A stretch of DNA of 8,769 bases, from positions 1 to 8,769 of the forward strand of contig QOAM01000069.1 in the NCBI GenBank assembly GCA_003978075.1, read 5' to 3'. The notes beneath the pieces were generated by a model. It did no database searches, was not told the DNA's origin, and worked only from the letters and a program-made list of their open reading frames with translations. Position 1 is the stretch's first letter; the number at the start of each line of letters is the position of its first letter. The position numbers were made by a program, and so were the translations under genes. Shown here piece by piece: positions 1-6,379 of this stretch. This DNA is from Thermodesulfatator sp. (GTDB lineage: Bacteria; Desulfobacterota; Thermodesulfobacteria; Thermodesulfobacteriales; Thermodesulfobacteriaceae).

Positions 1-59
1 CCCCCCCCCCCCCCCCGCCCCCCCCCGCCCCCGCCCCCCCCCCCCCCCCCGGCCCGCCC
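1..59. other. C-homopolymer-like tract, probable contig-end artefact
   Basis: The first 59 bases contain only C and G, and nearly all are C. The only G bases in the first 50 are at 17, 27 and 33. The first T is at 60 and the first A at 65. Ordinary coding sequence begins abruptly after about base 61. The reading frame of the following RND gene stays open through the tract, but it would encode almost pure proline, which does not fit an RND porter domain. The likeliest explanation is the reverse complement of a poly-G read end, as two-colour Illumina chemistry produces, assembled at a contig edge. A real C-rich repeat is possible but much less likely. Confidence 0.75.
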
Positions 60-60
60 T

Positions 61-2406
61 CCCGACCCGGCGGCGGTGCGGGAGGAACTACGGGACAGCC
101 GGGACTACGCTATTTATTACAACGGGAAACCCGCAGCCATTATCGAGGTCTTTCGGGTAGGCGACCAGAATGTATTGCGTCTGGCCCGTACGATAAAGGA
201 AAACCTCCCCCGCATCCGAGCCGAACTCCCCAAAAATCTCCACCTGGAGATCATGCGGGACCGCACGGAGATCCTCCTCTCCCGCATGAAACTCTTGGTG
301 AAGAACATGCTCTATGGAATGATCCTGGTGATCCTTCTCTTGAGTCTCTTTTTACATCTAAATCTGGCCTTCTGGGTGGTCCTGGGGATTCCTCTTTCCT
401 TTGCCTTTGCCCTCTGGATCATGCCCCATTTCCGGCTCTCCCTGAACATGATCTCCCTTTTCGCCTTTATCCTGGTCTTAGGCATCGTGGTGGACGACGC
501 CATTGTGGTGGGAGAGAACGTCTTTCATCACCGGGAGAGGGGGGCCGGGCCTCTGGCTGCCGCGGTGGAGGGCACTCTGGAGGTAGCGGCCCCGGTGGCC
601 TTTTCCGTGCTCACCACCATCGCGGCCTTCTGGCCTCTTCTCTACGGCGTCGGGGCCATGGGGCGCTTCATCCGGGTGATCCCGGCGGTGGTCATCTTGG
701 TCCTTACCGGTTCGGTCCTGGAGGCCCTCTTCATCCTTCCCTCCCATCTTTACGAGTCCCGAATCCCCCGCAAGCCCCCACCTCTTTCCCGACCCCTGGA
801 GGCCTTCGTTTACGGCCCTTTTAGAAGATTCCTCCTCCGGGCCCTGGAGTTGCGATGGTTCACCGTGTCTGCCCTAGTCGCCCTTCTCCTGGTGGTCTTC
901 TCCCTTTGGCTTGGAGGAAGGATCCGCTTTACCTTTTTCCCCAAAGTAGAAGGTAATCGCATGGTGGCCACCCTGCACATGCCCCCAGGCACCCCCATCG
1001 AGGAAACCCTGAAGACCGTTCGGCGGGTGGAGGCTGCCGGGCTGAAGGTGGTGCACGAAGCCGAAAGGCGCCGCGGGATCCCTCTCTTAGAGTACAGCAC
1101 CATCTCCGCCGGGGCCACCATTGTAGGGCCCCATGGAGGGGTGCCGGAGCTGGGCAGCCATGTGGCGGCGGTGGAGATTCGGCTGGTGCCCTTAGAAAGG
1201 CGGCCCGGGGTGAGCACCGAAGAGCTGGTGGCCGCTTGGAGAAAGGCGGTGGGAAACCTTCCGGAAGCCCGCTCTTTGACCTTCTCCGGGGAATTTTTCT
1301 CCATAGGAAAACCCGTTGCGGTAGCCCTCTCTCACTACGATGAAGAGCTCCTTAAGGCCGCGGTGGAGGACCTCAAGGCCCGGCTCCGCCAGATCCAGGG
1401 CCTATACGATGTGGAAGACAGTCTGGAGGAGGGCAAGGAGGAACTGCGCTTCCGTTTGAAGCCCGAGGCCTACACCCTGGGGATCTCTCTGCGGCACGTA
1501 GCCCACACGGTGCGGGCTGCCTTCTACGGGGCCGAGGCCCTGCGCTTTCAACGCGGCGAGGACGAGATCTCCGTCCTGGTGCGCCTGCCGCAGAAGGAAA
1601 GAAGCACCCTGGAGACCCTCAAACACCTCCGGGTGCGCACCAGCCAAGGGGTGGAGGTGCCTCTTCTCGAGGTGGCTGAACCCTATTTTGCCCCGGGGTA
1701 TGTAAAGCTCGAACGTCTCAACCGCCGGCGGGTGATCTATGTGCGGGCCGAGGTGGATGAAAAGGAGCTTACTGGAAGCGAGGCCCGCAAACTCCTCAAA
1801 GAGAAGATCCTTCCGAAGCTCGCGTCCCGGTATCCGGGTCTTTCCTGGTCCTTTGCCGGGGAGGGAAGGGAGGAGGCCCGCACCATGCGCTCCCTCCAAA
1901 AAGAATTCATTTTGGCCCTCATCCTCATCTACATCCTCCTGGCTATACCCCTGCGCTCTTTTGGCCAGCCCGTGCTGATCATGTTGGCCATCCCCTTCGG
2001 GATCGTGGGGGCCTTTTTAGGACACCTCCTCCTGGGCTACCAGCTCTCCATCCTGAGCTTTTTCGGGATCGTGGGACTGGCGGGAGTAGTGGTCAACGAT
2101 GCCCTTATCCTAGTGGATATGGTGAACCGCTTGCGGGCCGAGGGGGAACCTCTACGGCAAGCGGTAGAGGAATCCACCCTGCGGCGCTTCCGGCCAGTGA
2201 TCCTCACCACCCTCACCACCTTCTTCGGTCTCCTTCCCATGATCTTCGAAAGAAGCCTTCAGGCCCGCTTTCTCATCCCCATGGCCCTAAGTCTGGCCTT
2301 CGGGGTGCTTTTCGCCACCGCCATTACCCTCCTTCTCATCCCCTGCGGCTACCTGATCCTGGAGGACCTCCGCACCGCCATCAGGCCCCCTCAAAAAAAT
2401 CCGTAA
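61..2406 (+). CDS. RND efflux permease, HAE type, N-terminus missing
   Basis: This is the C-terminal three quarters of an inner-membrane, proton-driven RND permease. Numbering here is from the GTG at 76, which is probably an internal Val codon because the frame is open to base 1. The usual length is about 1,000-1,050 residues, so roughly 260 are missing: helix 1 and most of the first porter domain. Visible parts are the end of porter domain 1 (residues 1-72, with YYNGKPAAIIEVF), helices 2-6 (about 76-222), helix 7 (261-281), the second periplasmic domain (282-605) and helices 8-12 (609-762). Helix 4 carries the proton-relay pair D140-D141 (GIVVDDAIVVGEN). Helix 10 reads GVVVNDALILVD, placing Asn674 where AcrB has Lys940. 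Helix 11 keeps Arg706-Pro707 (RRFRPVILTT). The family is certain, whereas the substrate is unknown. No adaptor or channel gene for this pump is visible; one may lie upstream. It ends in TAA, 22 bases before the convergent phosphoesterase gene. Confidence 0.93.
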   Translation, partial: PDPAAVREELRDSRDYAIYYNGKPAAIIEVFRVGDQNVLRLARTIKENLPRIRAELPKNLHLEIMRDRTEILLSRMKLLVKNMLYGMILVILLLSLFLHLNLAFWVVLGIPLSFAFALWIMPHFRLSLNMISLFAFILVLGIVVDDAIVVGENVFHHRERGAGPLAAAVEGTLEVAAPVAFSVLTTIAAFWPLLYGVGAMGRFIRVIPAVVILVLTGSVLEALFILPSHLYESRIPRKPPPLSRPLEAFVYGPFRRFLLRALELRWFTVSALVALLLVVFSLWLGGRIRFTFFPKVEGNRMVATLHMPPGTPIEETLKTVRRVEAAGLKVVHEAERRRGIPLLEYSTISAGATIVGPHGGVPELGSHVAAVEIRLVPLERRPGVSTEELVAAWRKAVGNLPEARSLTFSGEFFSIGKPVAVALSHYDEELLKAAVEDLKARLRQIQGLYDVEDSLEEGKEELRFRLKPEAYTLGISLRHVAHTVRAAFYGAEALRFQRGEDEISVLVRLPQKERSTLETLKHLRVRTSQGVEVPLLEVAEPYFAPGYVKLERLNRRRVIYVRAEVDEKELTGSEARKLLKEKILPKLASRYPGLSWSFAGEGREEARTMRSLQKEFILALILIYILLAIPLRSFGQPVLIMLAIPFGIVGAFLGHLLLGYQLSILSFFGIVGLAGVVVNDALILVDMVNRLRAEGEPLRQAVEESTLRRFRPVILTTLTTFFGLLPMIFERSLQARFLIPMALSLAFGVLFATAITLLLIPCGYLILEDLRTAIRPPQKNP

Positions 2407-2429
2407 AAGATCCCCGGCGGTGGGGATTT
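2407..2429. terminator. hairpin between convergent genes, probable terminator
   Basis: ATCCCC (2410-2415) and GGGGAT (2422-2427) form a perfect 6-bp stem around the loop GGCGGT. In plus-strand RNA a G-U and an A-U pair lengthen it, and only a short U run (2427-2429) follows. In minus-strand RNA the stem is followed by CTTTTACGG and then a run of seven T (complement of 2393-2399), which is closer to a classic intrinsic terminator. The hairpin fills the gap between two genes that end facing each other, so it probably ends the phosphoesterase transcript and may also serve the RND gene. The stem is short, so termination efficiency is uncertain. Confidence 0.55.
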
Positions 2430-2923
2430 CAGACGGGGAGTTCTATCCTTTTCACTTCTCCGGTCTGCGTGTCGTAGAGGGCGAAGGTAGGAGGCCCTTC
2501 CTTGCCCAGGATCTCTCCGGGATTAATTACCAGACAATCTCTCACCCGCAGGACTTTATAAACATGGGTGTGCCCGCAGAGGACCAGGTGATGGTCTCCG
2601 GTGGCTGCCAGACCTCGGGCCAGATCCGGGTAATGGACCATGGCCACCGAAAGGCCCGCCACCTCGATGAAGGCGTACTCTCCATGAAAGTGTACGTTGG
2701 CGAAACGGGCCACCTGCCTTTCCAAGAGGAAAGGATCTCCGCGATTGTTTCCCTGAATAAAATGTACCGGCCCGGGAAACTCCGCCAGCACCGGGACCAT
2801 AAAAGGAGAAATCAGATCTCCGCAGTGAAAAAGGAGTTCCGCCCCGGCCTCATAGGCCTTATGCAAGGCCTCTCGCAGATGAGGAATATGATCGTGGCTG
2901 TCACTCAGGATGGCTAACTTCAT
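2429..2923 (-). CDS. YfcE/MJ0936-type metallophosphoesterase
   Basis: This is a 164-residue cytoplasmic protein of the calcineurin-like metallophosphoesterase superfamily, in the small YfcE/MJ0936 group of phosphodiesterases. Members hydrolyse model phosphodiesters with two bound metal ions, often Mn2+ or Ni2+; the natural substrate is usually unknown. All metal-site motifs are present in order: D8 and H10 (LSDSHD), D36 (CGD), N59 (GNN), H97 (MVHYP), and H118 and H120 (GHTH). A family-typical NPGE stretch follows at 134-137. The length is full for the group and there is no signal peptide or membrane helix. The ATG at 2923 is supported by a strong Shine-Dalgarno sequence and by the early position of the first metal-binding motif. 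The gene lies downstream of the efflux operon on the same strand but 243 bases away, and nothing in it suggests a role in efflux. Confidence 0.92.
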   Translation of the reverse strand: MKLAILSDSHDHIPHLREALHKAYEAGAELLFHCGDLISPFMVPVLAEFPGPVHFIQGNNRGDPFLLERQVARFANVHFHGEYAFIEVAGLSVAMVHYPDLARGLAATGDHHLVLCGHTHVYKVLRVRDCLVINPGEILGKEGPPTFALYDTQTGEVKRIELPV

Positions 2924-2928
2924 AAAGT

Positions 2929-2934
2929 CCTCCC
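2929..2934 (-). promoter_or_regulatory. Shine-Dalgarno site of the phosphoesterase gene
   Basis: On the minus strand GGGAGG lies five bases (ACTTT) before the ATG at 2923. It is a near-perfect anti-16S match at good spacing and fixes this start. Confidence 0.75.
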
Positions 2935-2944
2935 ACCGTCCTCT

Positions 2945-2971
2945 TTTTTACGGAAAGACTTTAACTCTCAA
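2945..2971 (-). promoter_or_regulatory. weak candidate promoter for the phosphoesterase gene
   Basis: On the minus strand TTGAGA (2971-2966) resembles a -35 box. TAAAAA (2950-2945) lies 15 bases further on, followed by the start codon about 21 bases downstream. The -10 match is poor and the spacing is short. A second weak candidate is GATAAT on the minus strand at about 3091-3096, with TTGGAA 15 bases upstream. Either could be chance, and the gene could also be read through from the efflux operon. Confidence 0.2.
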
Positions 2972-3126
2972 GGCCTCTTTACCCCCGGCTTTTTCATTCT
3001 ACCTTCGAAGGGACCCTCTGAGAAAGGCCCTTTTTCAGGAAAGGCTTCTCCTCCAAGTCCCGCTTGGCTCCCAAGTCCCCCACTTTGGGCATTATCCTCT
3101 TCAAGAGAGATTTCCAACTTCTCGGA

Positions 3127-3148
3127 GGCTTCCAGGAGCCCGGAAGCC
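3127..3148. repeat. perfect 7-bp inverted repeat after the RND permease stop
   Basis: GGCTTCC (3127-3133) and GGAAGCC (3142-3148) pair around an 8-base loop. An outer pair, CTCGG (3121-3125) with CCGAG (3161-3165), could enclose it. It lies 18-40 bases beyond the stop of the efflux permease on the minus strand. No T-run follows it in the direction of transcription; a T5 tract precedes it instead. It is therefore a poor intrinsic terminator, but could be an mRNA 3'-end stabiliser or part of a Rho-dependent end. Confidence 0.4.
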
Positions 3149-3166
3149 AAACAAAAATTCCCGAGA

Positions 3167-6100
3167 CTAAAGCACCAAGCGGCGCTCGCGTTTGATGCGG
3201 TGGTCCAAGTAATAAAGGATGGGGACCACCATCCGGGAAAAGAGGGTGGAGGCCACTTCTCCGGCCATGAGCGAAAGGGCCAGCCCGTTGAAGATGGGGT
3301 CGAAGAGGATGACGAAGCTCCCCACCACCACCGCTGAGGCCGTAAGGAGCATGGGCCGGAAACGCACCGCCCCCGCATCGATCACCGCCTCTTCCAGTTC
3401 CCAGCCCTGGGCCAGGCGCAGTTCGATAAAGTCCGCGAGGATGATGGAATTGCGCACCACGATGCCCGCGCCGGCAATGAAACCGATCATGGAGGTGGCG
3501 GTGAAAAAGGCCCCCATCAGGGCATGGGCAGGAATGATCCCGATGAGAGACAGAGGGATGGGGGCCAGAATGACCAAGGGCACGGTGTAGGACTTAAACC
3601 AGGCTACTACCAAGAAGTAGATGAGGATCAGGCAGGCCCCGAAGGCTAGCCCCAGGTCTCGAAAGACCTCGTAGGTAACCTGCCACTCTCCGTCCCACTT
3701 CACCGCCCATTCTCGCGCGGAGAAGGGGAGATGAGTATAAAGGACCTTTATAGGGCTCCCATCCGGGGCCCGCATCCGGTGCAGGGCCTTGTTGATCTTG
3801 AGGATTCCGTAGATGGGGGCCTCCTCCTTCCCAGCCATGTCTCCCACCACATAGACCACGGGGTGGAGATTCTTGTGATAGATGGGATGCGGCAGGATGC
3901 GCTTCTGCCAAGAGGCCACCTCTGAAAGGGGAACCAACTTCCCGGTGAGGCTCTTTACACGGATCTCTGAAAGGTCCGGCAGCGAGGAGCGTTGGGCCTC
4001 GGGAAAACGCAGACGAATGAAAATGTCCTCCCGGGAGGTGGGATCGTGAAAGAGCCCCAGCACCTTCCCCGGAAGGGCGATCTCCAGGGCCTCCTTTACC
4101 CGCTCTGGGGTTACCCCCGAGAGGGCGGCCTTGACCCGATCCACCTTGAGGCTCCACTCCACCCGGGGCTCGGTCATGTACCAGTCCACATCCACCACCC
4201 CCGGGGTGTGGGCGAAGACCTCCTTGATTTTCCGGGCAAGCTCGATCTGGGCCTCGTAGTCCGGGCCATAGACCTCGGCCACCAGGGACTGGAGGACCGG
4301 CGGACCAGGGGGTACCTCGGCCACGGTGACCCGGGCCCGGTAGCGCCGTGCCACCTTGGTTACTAAAGGTCTTACCCGCTTGGCGATGTCGTGGCTCTGG
4401 AGCCGGCGGTGGTGCTTGTCCACCAGGTTGACCTGGATGTCCGCCACATGATCCCCCCGGCGCAGGTAATAGTGCCGAATAAGCCCGTTGAAGTTGAAAG
4501 GAGCGGCGGTGCCCACATAAAGCTGCATATTGGTGATCAGGGGCTCCTGCATCAGGGCCTGGGCCATCTCCTCCGTGGCCCTCAGGGTCTCCTCCAGCGA
4601 GCTCCCCTCCGGCATGTTCACGATGACCTGGAACTCGTTTTTGTTGTCAAAGGGAAGCATCTTCACGTAGACCACTTTGAAATAGATCAGGGTACAGGAA
4701 AGGAGGAAGAGTATGAGCACTACAAACAAGAAGGTCCAGCGCCAGAGGGCCCTCCGGATAAGGTGCCCCATGAACCAGCGATAGATGCGGGTTATCCAGG
4801 TCTCCTCGGTCTCGGCCTTAATGTCCTTAGGCAGGAAATGGTAGGCCGTCCAGGGGGTGATCACGAAGGCCACCATCATGGAAAAGAGCATGGCCACCGA
4901 GGCCCCCACCGGCATGGGACGCATATAAGGCCCCATGAGTCCCCGGACGAAGCCCATGGGAGCGATGGCCGCAATCACCGTGAGGGTGGCCAAGATCAGG
5001 GGGGCCTGCACCTCCACCACCGCCCCGACAATCACGTCACGGAAAGGCTTGCCCTTATTTTCCGGGAGATGAAGGTGACGCACGATGTTTTCTACATCTA
5101 CGATGGGGTCGTCCACCAGGATACCGATACAAAAGATGAGGGCGAAAAGAGTTACCCGGTTGAGGGTGTAGCCGTAGAGGAAATAGATCAGAAGGGTAAT
5201 GGCCAAAACCGTGGGCACGGCCACCAGGACCACCAGACTGGCCCGCACCCCCAGGAAAAGGGCGATCAGGATGGCCACCGAGACCGTGGCGATGCTCAGG
5301 TGCTCAAGCAGGGTGTCGGTCTTGTCCTTGGCCGTTTCCCCGTAGTTGCGGGTGACGGTGATGTGGAGATCCCTGGGGATGAGGTCCCCCCGCAAAGAGT
5401 CCACCTTGGCCAGGATCTTATGGGCCAGGCGGGTGGCGTTCCAACCCTTGCGCTTGGCGATGGCCAGGGTGACCGCGGGATAGAGCTTTCCCGGTTCTCC
5501 CTGGACCCCGGCTTCCCGGGCCGCCGGACCTGGGACCATGAAAACGTAATCTTCCGGCTCCTCCGGACCATCTATTATCCGGGCCACATCCTTGAGAAAG
5601 ACCGGGCGCCCGGCTACGGTCTTAATCACGGTGTTCCCTAGATCCTTGACGTCCGAAAAGAAGTTGGAAAGGCGCACAAAAAAGGTCTCTCCCTCTCGGC
5701 GGTACTTCCCCACCAGCCGGGCCTGATTCTGGGCTTGAATAATCTGGGCCACCTCCACCGGGTCCAGTCCCAGGGCGTAGATCTTTTCCGGCTCGAGCTC
5801 AATGCGCACCTCCCGCCGGAGGCCTCCCTTAATAAAGGTCTCGGAGATGCCGGGGATGTTCCGCATCTCGTCGTCCACCCGGGCCACGATCTGCCGCAGA
5901 CGAAAGGCGTCGTAGCCTTTCCCCCAGAAGGTCAGGGTCACAATGGGCACATCGTTGATGGAACGGGGCTGCAAAAGGGGCATGGAACAGCCTGGAGGGA
6001 TCCAGTCCAGGTGCTGATAGAGCTTGTCATAGGTTTTGACCAGGCTCTTTTCTACATCCTGGCCCACATAAAAGCGCACCACCGTGAGAGCCCGATCGTT

Positions 6101-6376
6101 CATGGCCGTGGAATAGACATATTCCACCCCGGGGATCTCCCAGAGGAGCTTCTCCATAGGGTTGATCACCCGCTGCTCGATTTCTTGGGCCGTGGCCCCG
6201 GGCATCTCCACGAAAATATCGATCATGGGGACCACGATTTGGGGTTCCTCCTCGCTGGGGGTGTTGAGTACGGCAAAGACCCCCAGGGCCAGCATGGCCA
6301 TCACGATGAGGGGGGTGAGCTTAGAATCAACGAAGTAGTTGACGATGCGCGCGATGAAGCCCCGGGTCTCATTCAT
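3167..6376 (-). CDS. RND efflux permease, complete, AcrB-like family
   Basis: This is the complete 1069-residue inner-membrane pump subunit, last gene of the efflux operon. RND permeases work as trimers that export substrates in exchange for protons. Helix 1 is at about 18-36, the first periplasmic domain at 37-355, helices 2-6 at 358-512, helix 7 at 546-567, the second periplasmic domain at 568-900 and helices 8-12 at 906-1056. Helix 4 has the relay pair D422-D423, in the form VDDPIVDVEN, with an extra acid at D427. Helix 10 has Arg975 (VVRNSIIL) where AcrB has Lys940. Helix 11 keeps Arg1007-Pro1008. The helix 4 motif does not match the metal-pumping CzcA/CusA group, so a heavy-metal role is not indicated. 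Substrate is unknown. The ATG at 6376 follows the adaptor stop by three bases, with AGGGAG eight bases upstream. It is not closely similar to the left-hand permease. Confidence 0.95.
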   Translation of the reverse strand: MNETRGFIARIVNYFVDSKLTPLIVMAMLALGVFAVLNTPSEEEPQIVVPMIDIFVEMPGATAQEIEQRVINPMEKLLWEIPGVEYVYSTAMNDRALTVVRFYVGQDVEKSLVKTYDKLYQHLDWIPPGCSMPLLQPRSINDVPIVTLTFWGKGYDAFRLRQIVARVDDEMRNIPGISETFIKGGLRREVRIELEPEKIYALGLDPVEVAQIIQAQNQARLVGKYRREGETFFVRLSNFFSDVKDLGNTVIKTVAGRPVFLKDVARIIDGPEEPEDYVFMVPGPAAREAGVQGEPGKLYPAVTLAIAKRKGWNATRLAHKILAKVDSLRGDLIPRDLHITVTRNYGETAKDKTDTLLEHLSIATVSVAILIALFLGVRASLVVLVAVPTVLAITLLIYFLYGYTLNRVTLFALIFCIGILVDDPIVDVENIVRHLHLPENKGKPFRDVIVGAVVEVQAPLILATLTVIAAIAPMGFVRGLMGPYMRPMPVGASVAMLFSMMVAFVITPWTAYHFLPKDIKAETEETWITRIYRWFMGHLIRRALWRWTFLFVVLILFLLSCTLIYFKVVYVKMLPFDNKNEFQVIVNMPEGSSLEETLRATEEMAQALMQEPLITNMQLYVGTAAPFNFNGLIRHYYLRRGDHVADIQVNLVDKHHRRLQSHDIAKRVRPLVTKVARRYRARVTVAEVPPGPPVLQSLVAEVYGPDYEAQIELARKIKEVFAHTPGVVDVDWYMTEPRVEWSLKVDRVKAALSGVTPERVKEALEIALPGKVLGLFHDPTSREDIFIRLRFPEAQRSSLPDLSEIRVKSLTGKLVPLSEVASWQKRILPHPIYHKNLHPVVYVVGDMAGKEEAPIYGILKINKALHRMRAPDGSPIKVLYTHLPFSAREWAVKWDGEWQVTYEVFRDLGLAFGACLILIYFLVVAWFKSYTVPLVILAPIPLSLIGIIPAHALMGAFFTATSMIGFIAGAGIVVRNSIILADFIELRLAQGWELEEAVIDAGAVRFRPMLLTASAVVVGSFVILFDPIFNGLALSLMAGEVASTLFSRMVVPILYYLDHRIKRERRLVL

Positions 6377-6379
6377 GGA

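Larger units (their letters stand above)
2924..3166. other. gene-free region with small inverted repeats
   Basis: These 243 bases separate the RND permease stop from the phosphoesterase start. I see no convincing gene: the open frames crossing it look like chance extensions of shadow frames and have no credible ribosome-binding site. The 9-bp repeat CCAAGTCCC occurs at 3053-3061 and 3071-3079. CCAAG and CTTGG alternate between 3053 and 3075. A stem of CCCAAGT (3070-3076) with ACTTTGGG (3082-3089), one base bulged, is possible. The region may hold the 3' end of the efflux mRNA and the 5' leader of the next gene. Confidence 0.5.

Noticed and set aside
76..78. GTG at 76 as true start of the left RND gene
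   Set aside because: The frame is open upstream, and the protein would lack helix 1 and most of the first porter domain. The GTG is better read as an internal Val next to a sequence break.
2420..2917. 165-residue plus-strand frame opposite the phosphoesterase
   Set aside because: It is the antisense shadow of a gene with all its catalytic motifs intact.
2910..3170. 86-residue plus-strand frame filling the gene-free region
   Set aside because: Its start lies inside the phosphoesterase gene on the opposite strand. I see no good ribosome-binding site, no hydrophobic or domain pattern and no family resemblance.
2968..3378. 136-residue minus-strand frame crossing the RND permease stop into the gene-free region
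   Set aside because: Most of its coding length overlaps the permease in another frame. The part beyond is low-complexity in character, and there is no convincing start signal.
4391..5641. 416-residue open frame on the plus strand opposite the RND permease
   Set aside because: It lies antisense to a clear RND gene, and is rich in His, Gly and Asp as expected when a GC-rich gene is read backwards. It has no recognisable domain.
3167..6376. Heavy-metal (CzcA/CusA) assignment for the right permease
   Set aside because: Helix 4 has the Asp-Asp pair of drug-type pumps rather than the metal-group motif, and I do not see a methionine relay like that of CusA. The substrate stays open.
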